In this document: piece after piece, positions 26,382 to 34,506 of the stretch
How the letters are laid out: each line of letters begins with the position of its first letter
Numbering within the stretch: the first letter of the stretch is position 1
Assembly (NCBI GenBank): GCA_016342325.1
Contig: JAEINR010000011.1
Coordinates: forward strand, 37,979 to 101,978
DNA: 64,000 bases
Direction: 5' to 3'
From: Desulfobacterium sp.
Lineage (GTDB): Bacteria > Desulfobacterota > Desulfobacteria > Desulfobacterales > Desulfobacteraceae
Made by a program: the position numbers and the translations under genes
The notes under the pieces: model-generated
What the model was told of the DNA's origin: nothing
Database searches by the model: none
The model's input: only the letters and a program-made list of their open reading frames with translations

Positions 26382-26924
26382 GTTTGTATTCTCTTATCTG
26401 CAATTAGTGGTTTTAGCCTTCAATTTATCAGCCTTACCTTTTTTAGGCAAGATTGATTCTTCCCAAAAAAATAGAGACTGGGTCAAACCACGTTGTTAAG
26501 AAACGACGTATTGATGCCGCTTAAGACCCGTTATAAAAAACCAGAGCCAGATAAAAATGGGTGTATCCATAGATGGCCCCCGCTATGGGTAGGTAGAAAC
26601 AATTGCAGAATCAAAGGATTTTCCCCAATTGACATGCATTACTATTGATATTTATTTTTAGTCATGGACTTCGAACATTACAGAATTCACATCGCGAGGA
26701 TCAGAAGTTGGAAAAATTCGAAAATAACGATCACGTACCCATTCCCAGACCTTTTTTCAAATTTATCATGGATTGATCTGCTGCTTTTTTATCCAACACA
26801 TCATGATCAACGTAAGCGCTTTTTTAAGACGCCTTTTTGCATCCATTGCTGCACCATTAGACCCAGGCGCCCTGAGGGCAGCATTGATTCTGCGGTATTT
26901 AAAAGGACAGGGGCGACCATCCCA
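26382..26924. other. 540-nt AT-rich spacer, nothing recognised
   Basis: Frames crossing this stretch on the plus strand run into the opposite strand of the small Zn-ribbon gene and resemble no family. TTGACA occurs at 26630 but without a clear -10. I see no RNA gene or mobile-element remnant. Confidence 0.55.
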
Positions 26925-27389
26925 TTACGTGTCCGCTTCCAGTGTTTTTTTTATTTCCTCAACCCTTTTGGAGATATCCCGAACCGTCATTCGCCGGTTA
27001 TCGATCCACCATTTGGCTGCGGCTTTTTCGAACCACTCCTGGAAAAACAAATCAAACGCCTGGTCGGACAACGCTTTGTCCTCCCCGTTGGCGAAGGAGA
27101 GGCTGTCTTTTAAATACTTGACCTTGTTAATGAGTTCAGCCCGAATTTTTTCGGCCCAGGTCACCGTCTTGTCCGTGCCGGTCAGCTCAGAAAAACCGAT
27201 GGCCTGGCTGGCATTCAAGTGCTTATCCGCTTCCTTCCTGAGAAAAGCCCGCTTGCATTCCTCACAATACCAGTCCTTTTTATCCACCACGAAGAGATTC
27301 TTTTCATGGCTGCCAAACAGCTGAACCGTATAAACCTTCCGGCATGTGCTGCATTTCACTTCATAATCACAAATATTTTCCGTCATCAT
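26925..27389 (-). CDS. Small zinc-ribbon hypothetical protein
   Basis: A 154-residue soluble protein. Two Cys pairs, VKCSTCRKVYTV and DWYCEECKRAFLRKE, about 25 residues apart, form a probable zinc ribbon at the amino end. The rest is helical and charged, with WWIDNRRMTVRDISKRVEEIKKTLE at the tail. I do not recognise a family. It lies 72 nt after the EamA transporter gene on the same strand and could be its operon partner. The minus strand is favoured over a competing plus-strand frame because of the Cys pattern and a normal ATG start. Confidence 0.7.
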   Translation of the reverse strand: MMTENICDYEVKCSTCRKVYTVQLFGSHEKNLFVVDKKDWYCEECKRAFLRKEADKHLNASQAIGFSELTGTDKTVTWAEKIRAELINKVKYLKDSLSFANGEDKALSDQAFDLFFQEWFEKAAAKWWIDNRRMTVRDISKRVEEIKKTLEADT

Positions 27390-27460
27390 TCATTCCAGGG
27401 ACAAAATGTCCATATTTTTATGGGTTATAATTATTTTTTTGTGTCCATCTGTTTACCTGC

Positions 27461-28357
27461 CTATTTTTGATGGGGCAGAACCCGCTTGTCGCAAATGGTG
27501 CCCGCATAAAAAAAGACATAAACCGCGGCAATGGTGACAAGGGCGCCAAGCATCTGCGACGGACTGATGGTCTCGTGGAGGAGGACGTAACCGGCCACCG
27601 TCGTGACAAAGGGCTGAAGCAGCGCATAAGTCGTGATACGGCTGACCCCATGGGTATTGATGAGCCGATACCACAGGTAATAGGCCAGAACCGACGAGCA
27701 CAGGACCACATACAGGGTGGCCAGCCCGCTTTTCAGGGTGATGGCATCCGTTAGCAGTTTCAAATCCAAGCCCCCCTCAAACAGGTAGAGCAATATGCAA
27801 AACGGGGCGCTGACCGCACCGATCCAAAAATGGATGGTAAAGGGTTTCAGGTCCTTAATTTTTCGGATCTGGAGGTTTCCCCATGCCCACATGGTTATGC
27901 TGAAAAGCATGAACAGCGATCCGACCCTAAGTTCCGGCGCATTGGTGGAGAGAATCGGTGAGATCGCTCCGCAAGCCGCCACAAAGAGGGCGGCGATCTG
28001 GATTTTTGTCAGCCTCTCCCCTAAAATCAGAAAGGCTAAAATGGATGAAATCGGGGCCCCAAAAATGATAATCATCGCGGCAGTGGCGCTGTCCACCAGA
28101 CTCAAGGCAATACTCAGCATCAGGAAATGGCCGATCCCCATGGTCAAGGCCACCTTGAAAACATCTTTCCGGTTTTCCGCCGAAATTTTCCTGAAGGGGA
28201 ACAGAACAACGGCGAGCAAAACAAACCGCAATGCTGTAAACAGCGCGGGGGGCATGTCATGGACCGCAATTTTAATCATACAAACATTGATGCCCCAAAT
28301 GCTGATCACCAGCAACGCCGGCAATACCGGGGAGGATCCGAAAAATCTCAACCACAT
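27461..28357 (-). CDS. EamA-family (DMT) transporter
   Basis: A 298-residue inner-membrane protein with about ten hydrophobic helices in two EamA repeats: SIWGINVCMIKIAVHDMPPALFTALRF opens the first, and FTIHFWIGAVSAPFCILLYL the second, with the typical ILGERLTKIQIAALFVAACGA and LHETISPSQMLGALVTIAAVYVF endings. Such proteins export amino acids or other metabolites; the substrate cannot be told. The start at 28357 is followed by WLRFFGSSPVLPALLVIS, a normal first helix. Confidence 0.88.
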   Translation of the reverse strand: MWLRFFGSSPVLPALLVISIWGINVCMIKIAVHDMPPALFTALRFVLLAVVLFPFRKISAENRKDVFKVALTMGIGHFLMLSIALSLVDSATAAMIIIFGAPISSILAFLILGERLTKIQIAALFVAACGAISPILSTNAPELRVGSLFMLFSITMWAWGNLQIRKIKDLKPFTIHFWIGAVSAPFCILLYLFEGGLDLKLLTDAITLKSGLATLYVVLCSSVLAYYLWYRLINTHGVSRITTYALLQPFVTTVAGYVLLHETISPSQMLGALVTIAAVYVFFYAGTICDKRVLPHQK

Positions 28358-28528
28358 GTCCTTATATTTCTGTTGTTGACGTCACAGTGACCACTCTCTG
28401 GTGAAAGGCTACAGCCTGTCACTGACAGGCTTAATTATCAAGCAATAAAAAACAAAAGAATATGGATTACCCTGATGAATCCATACCCTCTCTTTTTTTA
28501 TCCCTGCACCGCTCCTCGATTTGCTTGA

Positions 28529-29776
28529 TCATATCTGTAAAGATAAAATAGTGAAACGGAAGAAACAGATACCAATAGCACCTGCCCCCATGAGAAGACT
28601 GTCAATCACACCCCTTATTTTCCATAACACATTTGAATTAAACCAGCCTGACGCCCCGCCAATTCGGGTGACAGAAAAAAATATTGATTCAGCCTTTTTT
28701 TTGGATAGGATTGAATAGGAACATGAATAATTCGGGGGTGGGTCAAGATCGGAAAGCTTTTTTTCAAGGGAGTGGGCAACGGGATAGGCGTCTGACCATC
28801 TGGTGTCCACATCTTCTTCAATTTCCCGCGCCAATGCTTTCCGGACCATTTCCCTGTATGACGCCGGCGTAAATGGTATTATTTTTCTAATTTCATAACT
28901 GGAGCAGACAATATCATGGGAAATCCCCTCCATTAAAAAACGAATAATGGTCACAGAAACCGGTGTCAGGAGGCTCAGCAAATAAGAAAATGAGGCAATT
29001 TTCAAAAAAGGTACATGGATAAACCTGCTTTTTTTTCCAACAATCTCCCCCATAATCGTAAACAGATTAAAATAGGTGAGAATATCTTTTCCCCCGATAT
29101 CATAGGATTTATCTTTTGTTTCAGGTGTTTCCAGCACCCCCACAAGATACTTTAAAACATCCCTGATTCCGATGGGCTGACACTTTACGTTAAGGTAATC
29201 GGTCAAGAAAATAACAGGGGAAGAGGTAACGAGGTGTTTGATCATTTCAAAGGAAGCACTGCCGGACCCAAGAATAAGGGATGTCCGTAGAACGGTTACC
29301 GGAATGAGATCACCCTTCAACAGCCCAGCGACTTTCATTCGTGTTTTGAGTTCAGGTGAATGTTCCCCCACGCCTGCACCCAGACCGCCAAGATATATAA
29401 TACGTTTAATATTATTTTTCTCGGCAGCTATTCTAAAATTTTCAGCCATGGCACAATCGACTTTTAAATAATGCGCGGATCCAAAAACCAGTGAGTGAAT
29501 CAGATAAAAGGCGGCACCGATACCATCAAGGGCCCTTTCCAGGCTCTCCGGATCAAGGGCATCTCCCACAACGATTTCTGCTTCCGGCCATCTTGCATTA
29601 TAATCCTGGGATAATGACCTGACCATAATCCGCACCCGATAGCCACGCTTCAATAATCCAGTCACAAGACGCCCGCCAACATAACCCGACGCGCCGGTAA
29701 CAAGAATAATTCCTGAATTTAAATCGGGACGTGTTGGAAGATCGTCACAAAATAGTGAGCTGTCGTACCAGTCCAT
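28529..29776 (-). CDS. NAD(P)-binding SDR-like protein with truncated DUF2867 tail
   Basis: A 415-residue extended-SDR/NmrA-like protein. The Rossmann motif is ILVTGASGYVGGRLVTGLL, followed by RVRIMVRSLSQ, AFYLIHSL, IIYLGGLGAG and LRTSLILGSGSASFEM. Family members normally carry a carboxy-terminal DUF2867 domain. Here it begins (IFFSVTRIGGASGWFNSNVLWKIRGVIDSLLMGAGAIG) but stops after about 45 residues, losing roughly the last 100. No continuation appears in the other frames downstream. The protein may still bind NAD(P). AT-richer than most neighbours. A hairpin (28413-28431) lies about 100 nt beyond the stop. Confidence 0.82.
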   Translation of the reverse strand: MDWYDSSLFCDDLPTRPDLNSGIILVTGASGYVGGRLVTGLLKRGYRVRIMVRSLSQDYNARWPEAEIVVGDALDPESLERALDGIGAAFYLIHSLVFGSAHYLKVDCAMAENFRIAAEKNNIKRIIYLGGLGAGVGEHSPELKTRMKVAGLLKGDLIPVTVLRTSLILGSGSASFEMIKHLVTSSPVIFLTDYLNVKCQPIGIRDVLKYLVGVLETPETKDKSYDIGGKDILTYFNLFTIMGEIVGKKSRFIHVPFLKIASFSYLLSLLTPVSVTIIRFLMEGISHDIVCSSYEIRKIIPFTPASYREMVRKALAREIEEDVDTRWSDAYPVAHSLEKKLSDLDPPPNYSCSYSILSKKKAESIFFSVTRIGGASGWFNSNVLWKIRGVIDSLLMGAGAIGICFFRFTILSLQI

Positions 29777-29788
29777 TATAATACCTAC

Positions 29789-29811
29789 AATCAGAGCTAA
29801 GAAGCTAAAAA
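29789..29811. repeat. Interspersed spacer repeat, copy C (partial)
   Basis: An exact 23-nt match to 23231-23253, core ATCAGAGCTAAGAAGCTAAA. It lies between the SDR gene and the chalcone-isomerase-like gene, touching the terminator stem. Confidence 0.6.
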
Positions 29812-29849
29812 AGCACGGGCAGGCTTCATGGAAGCCTGCCCGTGCTTTT
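29809..29849 (-). terminator. Strong bidirectional terminator hairpin
   Basis: A perfect 19-bp stem, AAAAGCACGGGCAGGCTTC (29809-29827) and its complement (29831-29849), with a 3-nt loop and A/T flanks on both sides. It lies 30 nt past the stop of the chalcone-isomerase-like gene on the minus strand. Confidence 0.9.
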
Positions 29850-29880
29850 AGGTGTTTTTTACATGGGTTTACGTTTTTTT

Positions 29881-30453
29881 TTACAGGCCGAGGTAGCCAT
29901 CTCTCAGGTCACTGTCCGCTTTTTCACCCAGGCTGTAACGGTAGTACATCTGGGCAAATTCAGCGCCTTCGATGGTTCCCTTTTCAACACCGTTGAGGAT
30001 CAGGGTAAGGCCTTTGCCCGGCACGTAGATGGACTCCGAGGTAAACCCTTCTTCCATGTCCAGGTCAAGCCAGGAGGCGTACTGTTTGATCTCAGCATCG
30101 TGTTTTGCCACAAGATCAGCCGGATTGGTATCGACCATGGTCTCGATAAACCCTTCCTGGAGTTTTTCGGCTGTGGCCAGGTCAGTCAGGTAGTGGAGAT
30201 AAAAATACTTTACCTGCTCCGTCTCAATGGCCTGTTTGGCGTCTGTGGTTGGGTTTTCCAGGTAAAGGCCACCGGCAAAAATTTTGATAAAGCCGAGGGC
30301 CTTTCTCAGGGCAACCCCGTTGAGCTTGACTTCTTTCCCTGCAATGGTCTTGCCTTCAGGAAAGTTAACCCCCTTGAGTTCAACAGCAGACACCATGGTT
30401 GAAGACAGGACAAACAGAGATGCTAACAAGGCCAACAATGCTTTTTTGAACAT
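29881..30453 (-). CDS. Secreted chalcone-isomerase-like protein
   Basis: A 190-residue exported protein: signal peptide FKKALLALLASLFVLSSTMVSA, then the chalcone-isomerase-like fold (VELKGVNFPEGKTIAGKEVKLNG, ALGFIKIFAGGLYLENPT, and GKGLTLILNGVEKGTIEGAEFA). Bacterial members are periplasmic and lack known enzyme activity; fatty-acid or lipid binding is suspected for the wider fold. It stands alone, with its own terminator downstream and AGAGGGG 8 nt before the ATG as ribosome site. Family call is good, function unknown. Confidence 0.85.
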   Translation of the reverse strand: MFKKALLALLASLFVLSSTMVSAVELKGVNFPEGKTIAGKEVKLNGVALRKALGFIKIFAGGLYLENPTTDAKQAIETEQVKYFYLHYLTDLATAEKLQEGFIETMVDTNPADLVAKHDAEIKQYASWLDLDMEEGFTSESIYVPGKGLTLILNGVEKGTIEGAEFAQMYYRYSLGEKADSDLRDGYLGL

Positions 30454-30567
30454 GACATACCCCTCTCAAATTTTAGTTAATTGTTTGAATTCGTGAACGA
30501 TGTTCATTTAATTTTACATAACACTGTTTACATCTAAGATCCAGCATTTTTTTATCGCCCTGACAGA

Positions 30568-31062
30568 CTAGTCCAGGCGGATCCGTTTTTTGAGCTGCTC
30601 CCGGCATTTCTCTCCCCTGTAGGACAGCACCGGCACGGGTGAACGCTTGAACACCTGCTTTGCCACCCCCCCGATGGAGGCGTCCCTGAAACCGGACCGC
30701 CCCTGGGTTCCCATGACCACAAGGGCCGGAGACTCCCTGACAAGGGTTTCCAGGATCTCATCCACGGGATGGCCGACCTTGAACAGGATTTTTACCCGAT
30801 CCTGGGGAAAGCCGCTGGTTTTAACGATGGTGTCCATCATCTTTTTCCTGCCCTTCTTGATTTCCGCCAGATAGTGCTCTCCGTCCACATCGTACCCCAT
30901 GGAGACAACACTCTCCACCGATAGAACATCCCGTGAATTAATGACGCTGATCACCAGGATATTTGTGTCGTACTTTTCGGCAACGCCTGCGGCATAATCG
31001 AAAACACCCTGGGAATACTCCGTCATTGCCAGGGGAACCAGAATAATGTTTTTGGTTTCCAT
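30568..31062 (-). CDS. Universal stress protein (UspA family)
   Basis: A 164-residue nucleotide-binding stress protein. It begins KNIILVPLAMTEYSQGVFDYA and has VMGTQGRSGFRDASIGGVAKQVFKRSPVPVL, which contains the ATP-binding G-2x-G-9x-G-S/T type motif in slightly altered form (GTQGRSG...GGVAKQV). It starts 14 nt after the TAXI-TRAP permease gene, the last gene of that operon. Usp proteins encoded with TRAP transporters (TeaD beside TeaABC in Halomonas) modulate transport according to ATP level; the same is plausible here. Confidence 0.9.
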   Translation of the reverse strand: METKNIILVPLAMTEYSQGVFDYAAGVAEKYDTNILVISVINSRDVLSVESVVSMGYDVDGEHYLAEIKKGRKKMMDTIVKTSGFPQDRVKILFKVGHPVDEILETLVRESPALVVMGTQGRSGFRDASIGGVAKQVFKRSPVPVLSYRGEKCREQLKKRIRLD

Positions 31063-31076
31063 ATTACCCTCCCGGA

Positions 31077-33185
31077 TTAAGAATCGCCAAATGCCTGCTT
31101 AACCGTAATGTCCTTTTCTATCGGAATCCTGGGACGCTGTAAAAGATAAAGCAATCCAAAGAGCGCCATACCCATTGGATAGACCCAGTAGCGCTGATCG
31201 TGGGGAATCCCAAGAAAAGACGCCACGGCATCCGGTCGCATCAGCATGAAGGTGACCCCAAGGAAAAGGGGCACCTCATAGAAGCGGTTTTTTGCAACAA
31301 ACCAGCCCTGGGTGGCCGAGGCAAAGGCAAAGTTCCCAAAACAGGCCATAAGGAATATCAGGATTCCCTGGGCCCAGGAGGTGATGTTGTAGAGGATCAG
31401 GTCGGAATTGAAGATAAACATGAATGGGAGGATCGCCGTCCTGATATCGTACATGAACCCCTGGATTCCCGTTTGTATGGGCGGAGATTTTGCGATGGCC
31501 GCAGCCGCATAGGCCGCAAGTCCCACCGGGGGGGTGTCATCGGCCAGGATGCCAAAGTAGAAGCAGAAGAGATGGGCGGACATCAACGGCACGATAAAGT
31601 CATTGGCGCCGCCGATCATGACGATGGCCGGAGCGGTGAGGGACGCCATCACGATATAGGTGGCCGTGGTGGGAAGTCCCATGCCGATGATGAGGCTCGC
31701 CAGGGCCGTAATAACCAGCATTAAAAAGATGTTGCCCATGGAGAGCACATCGATGACCTGGGTGATGAGTCCCCCAAGTCCCAGGGCCACAACCCCGACG
31801 ATGATGCCGGCAGCCGCTGTTGCCAGAGCCACGGAGACCATGTTGCGCCCACCTGAGGCAAAGGCCGATAAGATGTTCAAAAACCCCTGTTTAAAGGCGG
31901 GTATGATCTGCTCTTGTTTTCGCCAGGCCTTAAAAGGCTCCTGGATGATCATGATCAGGGCCATCACCCAGATGGCGTTGAAGGCCGACAATTCCGGGGA
32001 GTGGCGCTTGACGATGAGTTCGTAGAGCAACATGAAAAGGGGGATCAAAAAATGGATGCCGCTCATAAGTGTTGAAAAGAACGGCGGCAGCTCGTTCTTG
32101 GGAAGTCCCTTAATACCCAGTTTGGACGCCTCGATGTGGGAGATGTAGAAAAGGGCTGCATAGGAGGCAAAAGCGGGAACGGTTGCGGCCTTCACCACCT
32201 CAATGTAGGGGACGTTGACATACTCTGCGATGATAAACGCGGCAGCGCCCATGATGGGGGGTGCCAGCTGGCCGTCGGTGCTGGCTGCAACCTCAACGGC
32301 AGCGGCCTTTGTGGCGGGATAGCCCACCTTTTTCATCATGGGGATGGTAAAGGTCCCGGTGGTGACGATGTTGGCGATGCTGGATCCTGACACCATGCCG
32401 GTGAGCCCGCTGCCCATGATGGCCGCTTTAGCAGGCCCGCCTTTGAACCCGCCAAGGAGGCTCAGGGCAAGCTTGATAAAGTATTTACCGGCGCCTGCCT
32501 TGTCCAGCATGGCACCGAAAAGCACAAAGAGAAAGACAATGGTAGCGGAGACATCCAGGGGGATGCCGTAGATCCCCTCCGAAGACATGGTCATTTGACC
32601 GACGAACCGGCTCATGGAGGTTCCCTTGAATGCAATAAGATCAGGCATGTAGGGACCAAGAAAGGAATAGCCGATAAATACCATGGCAATGATGGGAAGG
32701 GCCGGCCCGATCACCCGTCTTGCCCCCTCCAGGAGAAAGAGGGTCAAGGTCATGCCCACCAGGATATCCCGGCCGTTGGGAAGGCCGTAGCGCTGGGTGA
32801 TACCGCCGTAGTCGATCATGATATAAAGGGCCGCCAGGCAGGCAACAATGGCGACAAAGGCATCAACCATGGGGATGCGGTTCTTTGCGGATAAAAAGGC
32901 GGGTGCGAACCGGCTCTCCTTGAGAACCGGGTAGTTGAGAAACACGAGCAACAGGGCAAACCCGAGATGGATGGCCCGGATAAAGATGGTATCCAGAATC
33001 AGCCAGCTTGCGATGGAAAGCTGGAACAGGCTCCATATCACGGCAATGCCCGGAATAAGAAAACGCAACGGGCCTTGAACCCGTCTGCCGATGCCGGCCT
33101 CCTCATCCGCAAGTTTTTGGGCCAGTTCTTTTCCGGCCTCGTCCTGGTCCTGGTGGTACTCCTCAACGGCGTTCATATGATTCAC
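31077..33185 (-). CDS. TRAP transporter fused 4TM/12TM permease (TAXI type)
   Basis: A 702-residue membrane protein combining the small and large TRAP permeases, the form that pairs with TAXI receptors. The first part has four helices after a charged lead (EEYHQDQDEAGKELAQKLAD). The DctM-like part has GRDILVGMTLTLFLLEGARRVIGPALPI, GSGLTGMVSGSSIANIVTTGTFTIPMMK and IGMGLPTTATYIVMASLTAPAI, all diagnostic. It lies 116 nt after the TAXI receptor gene, with a hairpin in between, and 14 nt before the usp gene. Ligand unknown; glutamate, 2-oxoglutarate and other carboxylates are known for the class. Confidence 0.95.
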   Translation of the reverse strand: MNHMNAVEEYHQDQDEAGKELAQKLADEEAGIGRRVQGPLRFLIPGIAVIWSLFQLSIASWLILDTIFIRAIHLGFALLLVFLNYPVLKESRFAPAFLSAKNRIPMVDAFVAIVACLAALYIMIDYGGITQRYGLPNGRDILVGMTLTLFLLEGARRVIGPALPIIAMVFIGYSFLGPYMPDLIAFKGTSMSRFVGQMTMSSEGIYGIPLDVSATIVFLFVLFGAMLDKAGAGKYFIKLALSLLGGFKGGPAKAAIMGSGLTGMVSGSSIANIVTTGTFTIPMMKKVGYPATKAAAVEVAASTDGQLAPPIMGAAAFIIAEYVNVPYIEVVKAATVPAFASYAALFYISHIEASKLGIKGLPKNELPPFFSTLMSGIHFLIPLFMLLYELIVKRHSPELSAFNAIWVMALIMIIQEPFKAWRKQEQIIPAFKQGFLNILSAFASGGRNMVSVALATAAAGIIVGVVALGLGGLITQVIDVLSMGNIFLMLVITALASLIIGMGLPTTATYIVMASLTAPAIVMIGGANDFIVPLMSAHLFCFYFGILADDTPPVGLAAYAAAAIAKSPPIQTGIQGFMYDIRTAILPFMFIFNSDLILYNITSWAQGILIFLMACFGNFAFASATQGWFVAKNRFYEVPLFLGVTFMLMRPDAVASFLGIPHDQRYWVYPMGMALFGLLYLLQRPRIPIEKDITVKQAFGDS

Positions 33186-33261
33186 CTGTCACGCTTGAAA
33201 CAGAGCCTAGGTGGATCAGGCCCCATGGATATTACGGGTGATGGAACAAAACAAAGTATGA

Positions 33262-33295
33262 ACCGGGCAGCAGACACCCGTTACTGTTGCCCGGT
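33262..33295 (-). promoter_or_regulatory. Intercistronic hairpin between TAXI receptor and permease
   Basis: ACCGGGCA (33262-33269) pairs with TGCCCGGT (33288-33295), with an additional inner CAG/CTG pairing. There is no T-tract. Such stems after a receptor gene often protect the upstream mRNA and so favour excess receptor over permease. Confidence 0.6.
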
Positions 33296-33301
33296 GCAAA
33301 A

Positions 33302-34285
33302 CTACTTGAGTCCGGCTTCCTTGTAGTAACGCATGGCACCGGGATGGATCTTGGCTGAGAGTCCTTCGAGCATGTTCTGTTTTGTCAGGACCTTGTAGGC
33401 GGGGTGGAGTTTCTTGAAATCATCGAAATTATCAAAAACCTCCTTGGTGACGGCGTAGACAATGTCATCGGAAACCTTGGCCGAAGTAACAAAGGTGGCC
33501 TTGACGCCAAAGGTGATAACGTCTTCTGTATTGATTGCACCGGGGTAAAATTCGATGGGCACGATGGCCTTGGCGTAATAGGGATATTTGGCAAGCAGAG
33601 CGTCGATACCGGTGATGGGAACGATTCTCACCTTAATTTTACCGGCAGTGGCTTCCTTGATGGCGCCGGAGGGGTGACCCACGGTGTAGAAAAAGGCGTC
33701 GATCCGCTCGTCCTGGAGAAGACCCGGGGCCTCTGCCGCCTTAATCCCTTCGGCATTGAGATCTTTGTTCAAATCCAGACCCACGGCGGTGAGGGCATCG
33801 ATGGCGTTCTGCCGCTGTCCGGAACCGGGGTTACCGATATTAACATTTTTTCCTTTGAGATCCCGGATGGATTTAATTCCGGAATCCACCGAAGCGCAAA
33901 GGGTGATGGATTCGGGATGGATGCTGAAGACCGAGCGAAGGTCGGTCTGGGGACGTCCTTCCCATTCAGAGTTCTTGGATCCGTTAACGGCCTGGTACTG
34001 ACGGTCTGACTGAACCACGCCAAATTCAAGATCCCCTGCCATAACCGCGTTGACATTGAACACAGACCCGCCGGTGGACTCCACCGTGCAGCGGATGCCG
34101 TACTCTTTTCGCTTTTTATTGACGATCTTGGAGATCGCGCCGCCTGTGGGGTAGTAAACACCGGTGATTCCGCCGGTTCCGATGGTGACAAAAGTGGTTT
34201 TGGCCTCAACTTGCGGTGGGGTAAACCCAAAGGAAAAAACAGCAGCTATAGCCAGGGAAAGACCGACAATTAACGTTCGCTTCAT
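33302..34285 (-). CDS. TAXI-family TRAP solute receptor
   Basis: A 327-residue periplasmic receptor. The signal peptide is KRTLIVGLSLAIAAVFSFGF, cleaved probably near VEAKT. The TAXI signature ITIGTGGITGVYYPTGGAI-like stretch follows (FVTIGTGGITGVYYPTG), then VESTGGSVFNVNAVMAGDLEFGVVQSD and VNIGNPGSGQRQNAIDALTAVG. First gene of a three-gene operon with a fused permease and a Usp. The ATG has AAGGAGG 7 nt upstream. Substrate not determinable. Confidence 0.94.
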   Translation of the reverse strand: MKRTLIVGLSLAIAAVFSFGFTPPQVEAKTTFVTIGTGGITGVYYPTGGAISKIVNKKRKEYGIRCTVESTGGSVFNVNAVMAGDLEFGVVQSDRQYQAVNGSKNSEWEGRPQTDLRSVFSIHPESITLCASVDSGIKSIRDLKGKNVNIGNPGSGQRQNAIDALTAVGLDLNKDLNAEGIKAAEAPGLLQDERIDAFFYTVGHPSGAIKEATAGKIKVRIVPITGIDALLAKYPYYAKAIVPIEFYPGAINTEDVITFGVKATFVTSAKVSDDIVYAVTKEVFDNFDDFKKLHPAYKVLTKQNMLEGLSAKIHPGAMRYYKEAGLK

Positions 34286-34368
34286 TCAGAAACCTCCTTA
34301 AGGAAATGATTGACTGCACACGAATACCTAACATCTGATAACGATTTGTTGTTCACATACTGCTCGAG

Positions 34369-34416
34369 AAGGAGCAGGATGCTCCTTTTTGGACCCCTGA
34401 ACAGGAGGTTCAGGGG
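34369..34416 (-). promoter_or_regulatory. Two hairpins in the TAXI-TRAP operon leader
   Basis: CCCCTGAAC (34394-34402) pairs with GTTCAGGGG (34408-34416), and AAGGAGC (34369-34375) pairs with GCTCCTT (34381-34387). Both lie in the 5' untranslated leader between the promoter and the receptor gene. Read on the plus strand the second is followed by T5 and could stop antisense transcription. Confidence 0.55.
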
Positions 34417-34434
34417 CATATTGAACCAGTTTTT

Positions 34435-34463
34435 TAATTAGCTTATCGTTAGATATTTGTCAA
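34435..34463 (-). promoter_or_regulatory. Promoter of the TAXI-TRAP operon
   Basis: On the minus strand TTGACA (34463-34458), a 17-nt spacer and TAATTA (34440-34435). A second TTGACA lies 18 nt further upstream (34481-34476). Transcription would start near 34428, giving a leader of about 140 nt. Confidence 0.65.
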
Positions 34464-34506
34464 TGACAACCATTTTGTCAAGGAATTTCATCTTTTTTTG
34501 CGAACC

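Noticed and set aside
26664..27324. Plus-strand frames of 149 and 183 codons
   Set aside because: They overlap the zinc-ribbon gene on the opposite strand and match nothing; composition is low in conserved character.
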